Positions 16,475 through 25,099 are shown, counted from the stretch's first letter. The stretch is DNA of 64,000 nucleotides from Aeromicrobium terrae (GCF_008039565.1 NZ_VDUX01000004.1:186001-250000), one strand, 5' to 3'. Notes: generated by a model from the sequence alone, not told the origin. Numbers and translations: made by a program.

Positions 16475-17344
16475 TCACAGTCTCTGCGCGACCGGGCGGC
16501 CGAAGAAGCCGTACGGTCGCACCATCAAGGTGATGAGCATCAGGGAGTAGACGATGACGATGCTCCACTGACCGCCCAGGACGTAGTTTGTGAACGTGTA
16601 GACGCCGGCGACGACGAGCGAGCCGATCACCGCTCCCTCAAAGCTCTCCAGGCCTCCCAGCACCGCCGCCGGGAAGGCGAGGAGGAGGATCTCCGGCAGT
16701 GTCAACGCGACCGCGGTTCCCTGGGCGTAGATCACGCCGGCCACGGCTGCGCACACGCCGGCCATGGCCCAGGCGAGCCCCGAGAGGACCTCCGTCCGGA
16801 TGCCGTAGTACTCAGCCAGCGACTCGTCCGCCGACAGGGCCCGCATCCGCAGACCCGTGATCGAACGGGAAAGGAACAGGACCAGGCCGACGGCTATCGC
16901 GACGGTCATGGCGATCGCGATGAAGGTCGTGGCCTGCACGGACGTGTCGAGCAACGGCACGCGCGCTCTCGTCGCCGGAGCGATCTCCCGAGGGTCGGTG
17001 CCCCAGAGCATGATGACGGCCTGGGTCAGGATGATCGACAGCATGAAGGTGAGGACGACCTTGTCGAACTCGGACCCTCCGTGGAGGAACCGCATCAGCA
17101 GGTAGTAGCCGAGGAAGCCCACCGAGGCCATGACGACGCATGTCGCGAGGAGTCCGGGCCAGTAGCCCATGCTCGGTCCGAGCGCGCTCATCACGTACGC
17201 ACCGAGCATGATGAACTCGCCCTGGGCGAAGTTCATCGTGCCGGTGGTGCGTACGAGCAGAACTACGCCCAGGTTCACGAGGCTGTAGACGGACCCGAGC
17301 AGCATGGCGCTCGCCACGAGGCTCACCAGCGAAGCCGCGGTCAT
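16475..17344 (-). CDS. livH: Branched-chain amino acid-type ABC transporter permease (LivH)
   Basis: 289 residues, the normal LivH length, with about eight hydrophobic segments. Typical LivH features are the N-terminal GSVYSLVNLGVVLLVRTTGT, NFAQGEFIMLGAYVM near residue 40, and the coupling loop GLRMRALSADESLAEYYGI around 170-190. It forms half of the membrane channel with the LivM part of the fused protein. It is the second gene of the operon, 40 bp after the binding protein. Confidence 0.92.
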   Translation of the reverse strand: MTAASLVSLVASAMLLGSVYSLVNLGVVLLVRTTGTMNFAQGEFIMLGAYVMSALGPSMGYWPGLLATCVVMASVGFLGYYLLMRFLHGGSEFDKVVLTFMLSIILTQAVIMLWGTDPREIAPATRARVPLLDTSVQATTFIAIAMTVAIAVGLVLFLSRSITGLRMRALSADESLAEYYGIRTEVLSGLAWAMAGVCAAVAGVIYAQGTAVALTLPEILLLAFPAAVLGGLESFEGAVIGSLVVAGVYTFTNYVLGGQWSIVIVYSLMLITLMVRPYGFFGRPVAQRL

Positions 17345-17384
17345 CTCAGCTCTTCCTCTGCGACTGCGTCGTCATGGCCAGTGG

Positions 17385-18638
17385 CTACTTCGAGATGATC
17401 TCGATGGGATCGCCCGCGTAGGCGATGCCACCGGAGTCCGTCGACGTCACGAATCGCATCGCCGTGAACCCTCGATGCTCGTCACGGGAGTACGTGATCG
17501 GACCGAACGCGAAGCCATCGAGGTCCGTGGACGTCGACTCGAGTGCAGCGATGAAGTCCTTGCTCGAGCACGGGTAACCACACTTCTTCAGAGCCGCGGC
17601 AGCGATCATCGTCTGCGCGTAGCCTTCGGGGATCTGCGTGGATCCAGGGTCGAGGCCGGCCGCCTTGGCTGCCGTGACGTACGCCTTCAGCCCGTCGCTC
17701 TGCTCGGCCGCGGAGGGAGACTGCAGGTTCGCCGAGGCGGCGATGTCGTGGTAGCCCGACTTCGCGACGAGGGCCAACGAGGAGGGACTGCTTGCAAAGG
17801 CCCACGACGCGATCGGCGTGTCCTTGGGCAGACCAGTCGCATCAGCGGCCTTCACGGCGGTCAGGAGGTCCGACTCGAGGACCAGGAAGATCACCGCGTC
17901 CGGCTTCTTGTCGACGATCGTCTGGAGCTGCGAGCTCAGGCTGGCGGCACCCGGCGGGGCCGTCTGCTCGGTCACGATGTCGATGCCGAGCTCCTTGGCC
18001 TTGGCGGCCAGTGCGACCGACTGCTGCTCACCGGCGGGCGTCGCGTACCGCAGGATCCCGACGCGCCCTTCCGGCGCGACGTCCCCGTCGTCCATGCGAT
18101 TCTTGATGTAGCTCAGGGTCGCCTCGCTCTGGGCGTTCACGTTCGCGACGGTGGAGAAGACGGTGTTCTTCGGATCCAGGAGGTCTGGCGGCGACCCGGT
18201 CGCCAAGAGGGCCATGTTGTCGGCCTTCGCGCGCTTCACGACTGGTCCGAGGTCGACGCTTCCCAGGAAGCCCGCGATGGCGCTGACACCCTGCGACTTC
18301 AGGTCCGAGTACGCCGACACCGCCTTGGCCGCGTCCGAAGCCGTGTCACGCACGATGAGCTCCACGGAATGACCGTCGATCCCACCCGCCTTGTTGATGG
18401 CGTCAGCGGCCGCGGTCATCCCCTTGAGCTGGGCTACGCCGCTCGCCTTGCTACGGCCGGTCTGGTCGATCTCGACGCCGATCTTGTACGAGCCGCCCGA
18501 CGAGGACGAGTCGTCAGACCCGCCGCAGGCTGCAAGGACGCCCGAGACCATGAGACCGGCCGCGAGCGTGCTGACCACGCGGGCCGTTCGACCGACTCGG
18601 GGCGGGCGTACGGTGCGCCCGGCTGTGCTGAACGTCAT
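17385..18638 (-). CDS. Branched-chain amino acid-type ABC transporter substrate-binding lipoprotein
   Basis: 417 residues. A lipoprotein signal ends in the lipobox LAAC (Cys38), followed by a Gly/Ser linker. The mature domain is of the Leu/Ile/Val-binding type (Peripla_BP_6): YKIGVEIDQTGRSKASGV, VELIVRDTASDAAKAVSAYS and SQGVSAIAGFLGSVD. It is exposed on the outer face of the membrane and delivers the ligand to LivH/LivM. It is the first gene of its operon. The 186 bp upstream (18,639-18,824) carries no gene and presumably its promoter. Liv-type proteins bind diverse ligands, from amino acids to aromatic acids; the enzymes downstream suggest amino acid derivatives. Confidence 0.92.
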   Translation of the reverse strand: MTFSTAGRTVRPPRVGRTARVVSTLAAGLMVSGVLAACGGSDDSSSSGGSYKIGVEIDQTGRSKASGVAQLKGMTAAADAINKAGGIDGHSVELIVRDTASDAAKAVSAYSDLKSQGVSAIAGFLGSVDLGPVVKRAKADNMALLATGSPPDLLDPKNTVFSTVANVNAQSEATLSYIKNRMDDGDVAPEGRVGILRYATPAGEQQSVALAAKAKELGIDIVTEQTAPPGAASLSSQLQTIVDKKPDAVIFLVLESDLLTAVKAADATGLPKDTPIASWAFASSPSSLALVAKSGYHDIAASANLQSPSAAEQSDGLKAYVTAAKAAGLDPGSTQIPEGYAQTMIAAAALKKCGYPCSSKDFIAALESTSTDLDGFAFGPITYSRDEHRGFTAMRFVTSTDSGGIAYAGDPIEIISK

Positions 18639-18824
18639 CTGTTCTTCCTTCGGCTCGGGCCCGAACAGGTCTCGTTGACCGGTGCGGCGTCGTTGGTGCC
18701 GCGAGATGCAGGGCTTCCACGGGTGATGACGGACGACCGTAGTCGTGATCCGTGGGTCGCAAGTTGTTCGCCGCGACCATTCTCGAGGTCGGAATTCGTC
18801 CGGTCTGACAGACGGCTGAGGTTC

Positions 18825-19586
18825 TCAGCGTGACCGGGTGAAGTGGTCGACCAGAGCGTCGACCCAGGCCGTCAGGTGGCGCTCGCCGCGTTCGGCGGTG
18901 GCGGCGCCTGGGTCACCGAGGACGCCGTTGGCGGCCAAGGACCGGGTGCCGTCCCGGAAGAGACGTTCGGCCGTGGCCTCGTCAAAGTCGCCCACATAGC
19001 CGGCCGCGGCCTTCTCCATCCTCACCAGTTCCGGATGGATGGCGAGCATGACGGAGGTCTCCCACTCGCCCGCATGCACACCGCTCGCGGCCGGCGGGAT
19101 CCCGTCGACGGCAGACACGGCGTGGACCACGCCGAGGAACGCCTCGAGATCGTCGAAGGGGATGAACGCCGCCGTGCCGATCATGCCGTCGACCTGCCGG
19201 GCGAGGCGACCGAGAGGGCCGAAGTTCCCACCGTGTCCGGAGAGTGCGAAGACGCGATCGACCCCGTGCGCGGCGAGACTGGCGACGCACGCCTTCACCT
19301 GGTCTTGGAAGCTCTGTTCCGAGATCGACAAGGTTCCCGGGAAGGCCAGGTGGTGCGAGGAGACGCCGACCGGCAGGGTCGGCCCGACCAGGAGCCCGGG
19401 CATCCGCTCGCCCACGCGTCGTGCTGTCTCCGTCGCGATGAGCGTGTCCGTCGCGAGGGGGAGGTGCGGGCCGTGCTGCTCGATCGCGCCCACGGCGATC
19501 AGGGCAGAGCGCTCGCCAGCTGCCACGACGCCCTGCACCTCCGGCCACGTCATCGCATGGAGAGAGTGTCCGGCGAGCGGCGTCAT
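18825..19586 (-). CDS. Creatininase-family metal-dependent amidohydrolase
   Basis: 253 residues. The metal-binding signature is AIEQHGPHLPLATD (Glu36, His38, Asp47), with SSHHLAFPGT, LSGHGGN and the later AGEWETS glutamate, all typical of creatininase/ArfB-like hydrolases. These open cyclic amides or hydrolyse formamides. An internal ATG at residue 12 is an alternative start; the first start is supported by the 4 bp overlap with the kinase stop (ATGA). Pairing with a sugar kinase is unusual and the substrate is unknown. Its position next to the Liv operon may mean it handles a related imported amide. Confidence 0.85.
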   Translation of the reverse strand: MTPLAGHSLHAMTWPEVQGVVAAGERSALIAVGAIEQHGPHLPLATDTLIATETARRVGERMPGLLVGPTLPVGVSSHHLAFPGTLSISEQSFQDQVKACVASLAAHGVDRVFALSGHGGNFGPLGRLARQVDGMIGTAAFIPFDDLEAFLGVVHAVSAVDGIPPAASGVHAGEWETSVMLAIHPELVRMEKAAAGYVGDFDEATAERLFRDGTRSLAANGVLGDPGAATAERGERHLTAWVDALVDHFTRSR

Positions 19587-20584
19587 CGGATGCCTGCGCT
19601 CGAGCCCGGCGGGCGAGAACCACGAACAGGTGTCGCAGCGCGGGTCGGCTCAACCATCTCGTGGGACCACGGGGGATCGGCGCCCTTTCGCGAGCAGGTA
19701 ATCGACGCCGCGTGGGAGGCGAAGTTGGCGACGTCCTCCAGGTCGGCGGAGTCGAGCATGCCGGGTGCGGGCCACGCTCGCCGGCCGGACCAGGTGAGCA
19801 TGGCCGCCGTGAACGCGTCACCGGCTCCAATGGTGTCGACGACCTCGGAGGACCTGGCCACGACCTGAGCTGCTCCCGCTGGAGATGCGACATACGCCCC
19901 GTCGGCCCCGTGCGTCAGCGCGACCAGACGGCCACGGCCCTCTGACGCCAGGGTGTCCGCGACGAGCTGCGCAGATGCGCCGGGGAAGAGGACCGCAGCG
20001 TCCTCGTCGCTCATCTTGAGATGGGAGACGGCCGGCCGGAGAAGGTCGAAGGTCTGGCGCCACACGCTCGGGTCCGGCTGGATCGAGAGCCTGACGTTGG
20101 GGTCGAGGCTGACGGGGATGGCGCGGGCGGCCGCTTCCTCGGCGAGCGCGCGTACCAAGTTGGCCCCGGACGGCAGGACGGTGCCGATCGACCCGACGTG
20201 GAGCATGTCGAACCGACTCGGGTCCGGTAGGAACGTCGGGTTCCAGTCGACGTCGAGTTCGTACGTGGCGGCCCCGCCGGCGGACAGCGAAGCTACGGCA
20301 GTCGACGTGGGTACGCCGGGTGGGCCGACTGCCTCGAGTGCCACCCCGGATGCCGCCAGGTGATCGCGGACGGCTTGACCGCGACGGTCGACACCGACGT
20401 GCGCCGCGAGCGTCGCCGCCACGCCGAGGCGTGCCAGACCGACAGCGACATTGAGCGGAGACCCGCCAACGTGCTCCCTCACGAGGGCCGACCCGTCGCG
20501 TACAACGTCGACCAGCGCTTCACCCACGACCAGCACGTTCACACTTCTCACCGACTTCTCGCGGGCCGCTACCTGCGGGTCCAA
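19583..20584 (-). CDS. PfkB-family carbohydrate kinase
   Basis: 333 residues from a TTG start; a GTG at codon 15 is an alternative. PfkB signature 1 is in REHVGGSPLNVAVGLARLG (about 37-54). Signature 2 is DTIGAGDAF (250-258), with catalytic Asp256. The family phosphorylates sugars, nucleosides or related compounds with ATP. The protein ends in a Pro/Arg-rich tail. It overlaps the creatininase-like gene by 4 bp. Its phosphorylated product could be the inducer of the DeoR regulator about 16 kb away, but that is only a guess. Confidence 0.88.
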   Translation of the reverse strand: MDPQVAAREKSVRSVNVLVVGEALVDVVRDGSALVREHVGGSPLNVAVGLARLGVAATLAAHVGVDRRGQAVRDHLAASGVALEAVGPPGVPTSTAVASLSAGGAATYELDVDWNPTFLPDPSRFDMLHVGSIGTVLPSGANLVRALAEEAAARAIPVSLDPNVRLSIQPDPSVWRQTFDLLRPAVSHLKMSDEDAAVLFPGASAQLVADTLASEGRGRLVALTHGADGAYVASPAGAAQVVARSSEVVDTIGAGDAFTAAMLTWSGRRAWPAPGMLDSADLEDVANFASHAASITCSRKGADPPWSHEMVEPTRAATPVRGSRPPGSSAGIR

Positions 20585-20784
20585 TCTAGGGTTTTAGAGT
20601 GCGCAGCTTCTCGTCCAGCCGGACGATCTTCGTGCCTCGCCTTGGTTGTACTCGACGGAACCCGGCGGCACTCAGACTGCTCGACGGCGCCGAGGAAGTC
20701 AGGTGCAACGAGATGATCATGCCGACGGCGAAGGGGTGCGCCGACCTGCCGTCGTGGCGGACGGGATCGCGTCGCGCGGCTAGC

Positions 20785-20913
20785 TCAGCAGGACTGGATC
20801 CGGCAGCGCACCTGTTCGCCGATCTCGGCGAGGACCGTGATCTGCGCAGCACTGAGCGGATCGATGACGAGGTCGCGGACGGCGGTCACGTGGCCCGGCG
20901 CGGCCTCGACGAC
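20785..20913 (-). pseudogene. MarR-family regulator, C-terminal remnant
   Basis: Between an in-frame stop (20,914-20,916) and the natural stop (20,785-20,787) the minus strand encodes 42 residues, including EAAPGHVTAVRDLVIDPLSA and ITVLAEIGEQVRCRIQ. This matches, from family knowledge, the end of the MarR wing and the C-terminal dimerisation helix (APGHxxxVRxLxxDPLxxAQ). The DNA-binding domain is missing, so the gene is a truncated relic. Confidence 0.65.
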
Positions 20914-21204
20914 CTACGAACCGCTCGCCTTCGCGCGAGGAACACACCGAACAGCAATGCCGCGCAAGCGCTGGCAGGTTCTACCTGCGATTGCCCGGAG
21001 GTCTGCTTGCAATTCCAAACTGGGCGCAATGACCTACGCCCTTTCCGGGATAGCACACGTGAAACAGGAGAGGCAGTGAAGGCACTTTTGAGCTGCGCGC
21101 AGGTTCTCGGACACGGTGCCGTGCACTCTGCGGCCCAATCTCATCCGCATCGTGAGAAAAGTGTGCCCAAAATGTGCCCAAACCGACTTTGTGAAAAAGT
21201 GAAA

Positions 21205-21241
21205 CCCCCGATATCGCTGCAATTGCAGTCAAAATCGGGGG
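21205..21241 (-). terminator. Intrinsic terminator downstream of tRNA-Ser
   Basis: Arms CCCCCGAT (21,205-21,212) and ATCGGGGG (21,234-21,241) form an 8 bp stem, with an inner CTGCAATTGCAG palindrome in the loop. On the minus strand the stem is followed by a T-rich run (GTTTCACTTTTTC). It starts 12 bp after the tRNA 3' end. Confidence 0.75.
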
Positions 21242-21252
21242 CTTCAACTTTG

Positions 21253-21339
21253 CGGTGGCGGTGGGATTTGAACCCACGGTGGGTTTGACCCCACACATCA
21301 TTTCGAGTGATGCACCTTCGGCCGCTCGGACACGCCACC
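21253..21339 (-). tRNA. tRNA-Ser (anticodon CGA)
   Basis: The 87 nt minus-strand sequence folds as a class II tRNA. The acceptor stem GGTGGCG (from 21,339) pairs with CGCCACC. The D-arm contains CCGAGCGGCCGAAGG. The anticodon stem CATCA/TGATG encloses the loop CTCGAAA, giving anticodon CGA (UCG codons). A long variable arm (GTGGGGTCAAACCCAC) and the T-arm GTGGGTTCAAATCCCAC follow. CCA is not encoded. Its 3' end faces the catabolic block on the left, the usual side for island insertion. Confidence 0.95.
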
Positions 21340-21394
21340 GCGGGGTACCTTACCCGACCTCCCACAGCGAATTCAGCCCGGGCAGAGTGGTCCC

Positions 21395-22051
21395 ATGAGC
21401 TCGGAGATGCCCGCTGACCTGCTGACGCACGCCCTGGACGCCAAGGGATTCATGCCCGACGACGAGGGGGCGTTCCTGCACCGGCTCGGGCGCGAGCGGC
21501 TGCCCCACGGGCCGGCGCTGGAGATCGGGACGTACTGCGGGAAGTCGGCCATCTACCTGGGTGCCGCGGCGCGCGAGGTGGGCGGCACGGTGCTCACCGT
21601 CGACCACCATCGCGGGTCCGAGGAGAACCAGGCCGGGTGGGAGCACCACGACGCGTCGCTCGTCGACGCGGAAACCGGGCTGATGGACACGCTGCCCGTG
21701 TTCCGGCGGACGATCCAGCGGGCCGGGCTCGAGGACCAGGTCAACGCCGTCGTCGGCCGCTCGACCACCGTGGCCGCGTGGTGGCGCACCCCGGTCAGCC
21801 TGCTGTTCATCGACGGCGGTCATGCCGAGGTCCACGCCCAGAACGACTACACCGGTTTCGCGCACTGGGTCATGGCCGGCGGCACCCTCGTCATCCACGA
21901 CGTCTTCGAGCGGCCCGAGGACGGCGGCCAGGCGCCGTTCCACGTCTGGCAGCGCGCCGTGCAGTCGGGCAGCTACGAGCCGCTGGAGACGGTCGGCTCG
22001 ATGCGGGCGCTAGTGCGGACCCGGGGAGACGCCGGTGAGCTGGTCGGTTGA
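21395..22051 (+). CDS. Class I SAM-dependent methyltransferase (O-methyltransferase-like)
   Basis: 218 residues. Motif I is ALEIGTYCGKSAIYLGAAA (about 41-59), followed by VLTVDHHRGSEENQAGWEHH. The active-site stretch LLFIDGGHAEVHAQNDY and the TLVIHDVFE loop resemble the Methyltransf_24/catechol O-methyltransferase-like fold. It transfers a methyl group from S-adenosylmethionine to an unknown acceptor, possibly a glycan, given the glycosyltransferase operon beside it. It converges on and overlaps the toroid-protein gene by 42 bp at the 3' ends. An internal ATG at residue 5 follows a GGAG sequence and is an alternative start. Confidence 0.85.
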   Translation: MSSEMPADLLTHALDAKGFMPDDEGAFLHRLGRERLPHGPALEIGTYCGKSAIYLGAAAREVGGTVLTVDHHRGSEENQAGWEHHDASLVDAETGLMDTLPVFRRTIQRAGLEDQVNAVVGRSTTVAAWWRTPVSLLFIDGGHAEVHAQNDYTGFAHWVMAGGTLVIHDVFERPEDGGQAPFHVWQRAVQSGSYEPLETVGSMRALVRTRGDAGELVG

Positions 22052-23089
22052 CGGGCAGTCGCACTCCAGCGCGAGCTCCTCGAACTCCACGCCGATGCCG
22101 TGGCCGGTCATGATCCCGGCGCCGGGCGTGGTGCCGGTGAGGACGTCCCAGGCGAGGATGACCGCCGCGGCCGTGTAGGTGGTGTGCTCCACCGGCCAGT
22201 TCACGTTCTCGGGGTAGACGAGGCCGGTCCAGTACTTGCCCTCGTCGCTGCGCAGGTGCTGCATGTCCGCGAACAGCTTCTCCGCGCGCTCGTCGCCGAT
22301 GGAGGCCAGCGCCATCACGAGCTCGCACGTCTCGGCGCCGGTGACCCAGGGGTTCGTGCTCACGCAGCGGATGCCGAGGCCGTCGACGACGAACGTGTCC
22401 CACTCCGACGCGAGCATCTCGCCGGCCGCGGGACCACGCACGGCACCGCCGAGCACCGGGTAGTACCAGTCCATCGAGAACTGCGACTTGTCGAGGAACT
22501 GGTCGCGGTGCTCCCGCACGGCGTGGCCGAGCCGGCCGCCCGCGAGCTCCCACTCCGGCTGCGGCTCGTCCATCAGCTCGGCGAGCGCGACGCCGGCCCG
22601 CAACGACTGGTAGATGCTCGAGCTGCCGGCGAGCAGCGCCTCACGATTCACCGTGGCCGGGGCGTGGTCCTCCCATTCCTGCGACCACGCGATGCCGCCG
22701 AACGGCAGCTGCAGGTCGACGACGCGGTCGAGGGCGCGACGCACGACCGGCCACATCCGCTCGACGAACGCGCGGTCCTGCAGCACCGTCCAGTGGTGCA
22801 GCACCCCGACCGCGACGTACGCGTTCATGTTCGACTCGGTGCTGTGGTCCTCGACCGTGCCGGCGACGAACTTCATGGGCCACGAGCCGTCGGGGCGCTG
22901 GTGGTGCGCCACCCACTCGTACGCCTTGGTCGCTGCCTCCAGCTCACCGCCCACGACGAGCGCCATCGCGGCCTCGACGTGGTTCCAGACGTCGGTGTGC
23001 TCACCGATCGTCCAGGGGATGGCGCCGTCCGGCTCCTGCATCCCCGCGATGCTGGCCGCCGTCTCGGCAACCTGGTCGGGCGTCAGCAT
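22010..23089 (-). CDS. Prenyltransferase-like alpha/alpha-toroid protein
   Basis: 359 residues. Repeats such as GMQEPDGAIPW, HHQRPDGSWPMKF and TGLVYPENVNWPVEHTTY recall the QW-type repeats of terpenoid cyclases and glycoside-hydrolase-like alpha/alpha toroids. Databases often label such proteins prenyltransferase, but I see no DDxxD or DxDD motif. It is the third gene of a set with a GT4 glycosyltransferase and a methyltransferase, and shares one base with the methyltransferase stop (TGATG). I infer a role in making or trimming an extracellular glycan; this is unproven. Confidence 0.8.
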   Translation of the reverse strand: MLTPDQVAETAASIAGMQEPDGAIPWTIGEHTDVWNHVEAAMALVVGGELEAATKAYEWVAHHQRPDGSWPMKFVAGTVEDHSTESNMNAYVAVGVLHHWTVLQDRAFVERMWPVVRRALDRVVDLQLPFGGIAWSQEWEDHAPATVNREALLAGSSSIYQSLRAGVALAELMDEPQPEWELAGGRLGHAVREHRDQFLDKSQFSMDWYYPVLGGAVRGPAAGEMLASEWDTFVVDGLGIRCVSTNPWVTGAETCELVMALASIGDERAEKLFADMQHLRSDEGKYWTGLVYPENVNWPVEHTTYTAAAVILAWDVLTGTTPGAGIMTGHGIGVEFEELALECDCPSTDQLTGVSPGPH

Positions 23090-23817
23090 CAGGCTGATTC
23101 AGGCTTCCGCAGGTACAGCACCATGCTCTTGCCGATCAGCGGGTTGAGCGCCTTCTCCGCCAGCCGGGTGGCGACGCTGTAGCGAGGGGTCTTCATGATG
23201 TCCCACACCAGCACCTGGTGGTACGCCTTCACGAGCGGGTGGTCGTCGTTCTTCACGCCGACGGCGCACTTCAGCCACCAGTACGGCGAGTGCAGGCCGT
23301 GCGCGTAGTCGATGCCCTCGAACACCATGCCGGCGTTCTGCAGCTTTCCGATCAGCTCCTTGTCGGAGTAGATGCGGATGTGGCCGCCGGGGGTGTTGTG
23401 GTAGTCCTCGGACAGCTTCCAGCAGATGATCTCCGGCAGCCACCGCGGCACCGTGACGGCCATCGTGCCGCCCGGACGCAGCACGCGGACGAGCTCCTCG
23501 ATGGCCTGGATGTCGGCGGGGATGTGCTCCAGCACCTCGGACGCGACGACGCGGTCGAACTCGCCGTCGGCGAACGGCAGCGCCAGGGCGTCGCCCTCCT
23601 TGATGTCGGCCGACGCGCCCTCGGGCACCTCGCCGGCCTCTTTCATCGCGCCGAACAGCTCGAGCACGTTGGCGAGCTCGTCGGCGTCCTGGTCGAAGGC
23701 GATGACGTCAGCGCCTCGGCGGTACATCTCGAAGGCGTGGCGGCCGGCGCCGCAGCCCATGTCGATCACGCGGTCGCCAGGCTTGAGGCCCAGCCGCTCG
23801 AAGTCAACGGTGAGCAT
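23089..23817 (-). CDS. Class I SAM-dependent methyltransferase
   Basis: 242 residues. Motif I is VIDMGCGAGRHAFEMYRRG, motif II VIAFDQDADEL and motif IV FDRVVASEVLEHIPAD, which is the UbiE/Methyltransf_11 type. The start ATG 23,815-23,817 is preceded by AAGGAGAAG on the minus strand; an in-frame start 11 codons earlier lies inside the glycosyltransferase. It overlaps that gene by 14 bp. The acceptor is unknown and is probably a sugar or lipid made by its operon partners. Confidence 0.88.
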   Translation of the reverse strand: MLTVDFERLGLKPGDRVIDMGCGAGRHAFEMYRRGADVIAFDQDADELANVLELFGAMKEAGEVPEGASADIKEGDALALPFADGEFDRVVASEVLEHIPADIQAIEELVRVLRPGGTMAVTVPRWLPEIICWKLSEDYHNTPGGHIRIYSDKELIGKLQNAGMVFEGIDYAHGLHSPYWWLKCAVGVKNDDHPLVKAYHQVLVWDIMKTPRYSVATRLAEKALNPLIGKSMVLYLRKPESA

Positions 23818-25069
23818 GCTCTTCTCCTTCTGCCGCCCGCGGCCCGGCATCCCCGCCGGCGATCACTTCCTCATACGCAGCGGCGGTGGCCTTCGCCACC
23901 GCAGCCCAGCTGAAGGTCTCCAGCGCTCTCTTGCGACCGGCGGCACCCATGGCCGCGCGGCGCTCCGGGTCGTCGAGCAGGTCGCCGATGGCGTTGACCA
24001 GCTCGCCGACGTCACCCGGGGTGACGAGGGTGGCGCACTCGCCGTCCGCGCCGACGACCTCAGGGATGGCGCCGGCGCGGCTGACGACCAGCGGCGTGGC
24101 GCAGGCCATCAGCTCGGCCGTCGGGAGCGAGAAGCCCTCGTAGAGCGACGGGACGCAGGCGATCTCCGCCGACCCCATCACCTCGACGAGCTCGGTCTCG
24201 CTGATCCCGTTGACGAACCGGACGTCGTCGCCGATGCCCAGCTGGTCGATGAGCTTGGTGGTGCGACGGCCCGGCTTGGTGACGAGCACCAGCTCGACGT
24301 CACGCTCGGTGCGCAACTTGGCGAACGCCTCGAGCAGCGTGGCGACGCCCTTCATCGGAGCGTCCGCGCTGGCCATGGCGACGAGGCGACCGGGCACGCG
24401 CGGCTTGGTGGGCGGCACGAAGACGTCGTCGACGCCGAGCGTGATGACCTCCAGGCGCGAAGGGTCGACGCCGAAGTCGGCGACGATGTCGTTCTTGCTC
24501 GACTCCGAGACGGTGAGGATCTTGGGCAGCTGGCGGGCGACCTTCTTCTGCATCCGCAGGAAGCCGTACCAGCGGCGCAGCGCCAGCTTCTTGCGCCAGG
24601 TAGGCGCGTTGGCGAGGTCGATGCGGCGGTCGAACGTGATCGGGTGGTGGATGGTCCCGATCACCGGGAAGCCCATCTCAGCGGCGTCGAGCAGGCCGTA
24701 CGCGAGCGTCTGGTTGTCGTGGATGATGTCGAAGTCGTCGCGGCGGTCCTTGAGCAGCTTCGCCGTGCGCTTCCAGAACGTCTTGGGCTCCGGGAAGCCC
24801 GCCGTCCACATCGTCAGCACCTCCTCGACGTCGACGAGGTCGCGGTACTCCGACGGCCACGGCGTGCGGAAGGGATCCGGCTCGCGGTACAGGTCGAGCG
24901 ACGGGACCTTGGTGAGCGTGACGCCCTCGTCCAGCTCGGGGTACGGCTGGCCGGAGAACACCTCGACGGTGTGGCCCAGCGCCACCAGCTCGCGGCTCAG
25001 GTGGCGCACGTAGACGCCCTGGCCGCCGCAGTGTGGCTTGCTGCGGTAGGACGTGAGTGCGATGCGCAA
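23804..25069 (-). CDS. Family 4 glycosyltransferase
   Basis: 421 residues with a GT-B fold. The N-terminal domain begins MRIALTSYRSKPHCGGQGVY with the conserved GGxG loop. The C-terminal domain carries LYEGFSLPTAELMA, whose two glutamates form the E-x7-E nucleotide-sugar motif, preceded by VRFVNGISETELVEVMGSA. It moves a sugar from a nucleotide donor to an unknown acceptor at the inner face of the membrane. It is the first gene of a three-gene operon, 30 bp downstream of an SDR gene, so read-through from the fdxD-hsd4A operon is possible. Confidence 0.9.
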   Translation of the reverse strand: MRIALTSYRSKPHCGGQGVYVRHLSRELVALGHTVEVFSGQPYPELDEGVTLTKVPSLDLYREPDPFRTPWPSEYRDLVDVEEVLTMWTAGFPEPKTFWKRTAKLLKDRRDDFDIIHDNQTLAYGLLDAAEMGFPVIGTIHHPITFDRRIDLANAPTWRKKLALRRWYGFLRMQKKVARQLPKILTVSESSKNDIVADFGVDPSRLEVITLGVDDVFVPPTKPRVPGRLVAMASADAPMKGVATLLEAFAKLRTERDVELVLVTKPGRRTTKLIDQLGIGDDVRFVNGISETELVEVMGSAEIACVPSLYEGFSLPTAELMACATPLVVSRAGAIPEVVGADGECATLVTPGDVGELVNAIGDLLDDPERRAAMGAAGRKRALETFSWAAVAKATAAAYEEVIAGGDAGPRAAEGEEHAHR

Positions 25070-25099
25070 GGTGCCGCCTCCGTGGTGGTTGACCTGGGA

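Larger units (their letters stand above)
20585..21252. other. 668 bp stretch without an intact gene, between the kinase and tRNA-Ser
   Basis: This is the only gene-free stretch over 300 bp. It holds the C-terminal tail of a MarR gene (20,785-20,913), a tandem TGTGCCCAAA repeat (21,162-21,171 and 21,173-21,182) and a hairpin terminator (21,205-21,241). The rest shows no convincing coding pattern. It looks like decayed DNA at the border of an inserted block next to tRNA-Ser. Confidence 0.7.

Noticed and set aside
20599..21301. Open frames on both strands across the region between the kinase and tRNA-Ser
   Set aside because: They run through the tRNA gene, giving artefact peptides (SNPTATA type on the minus strand), and show no domain. 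Only the 42-residue MarR tail is convincing.
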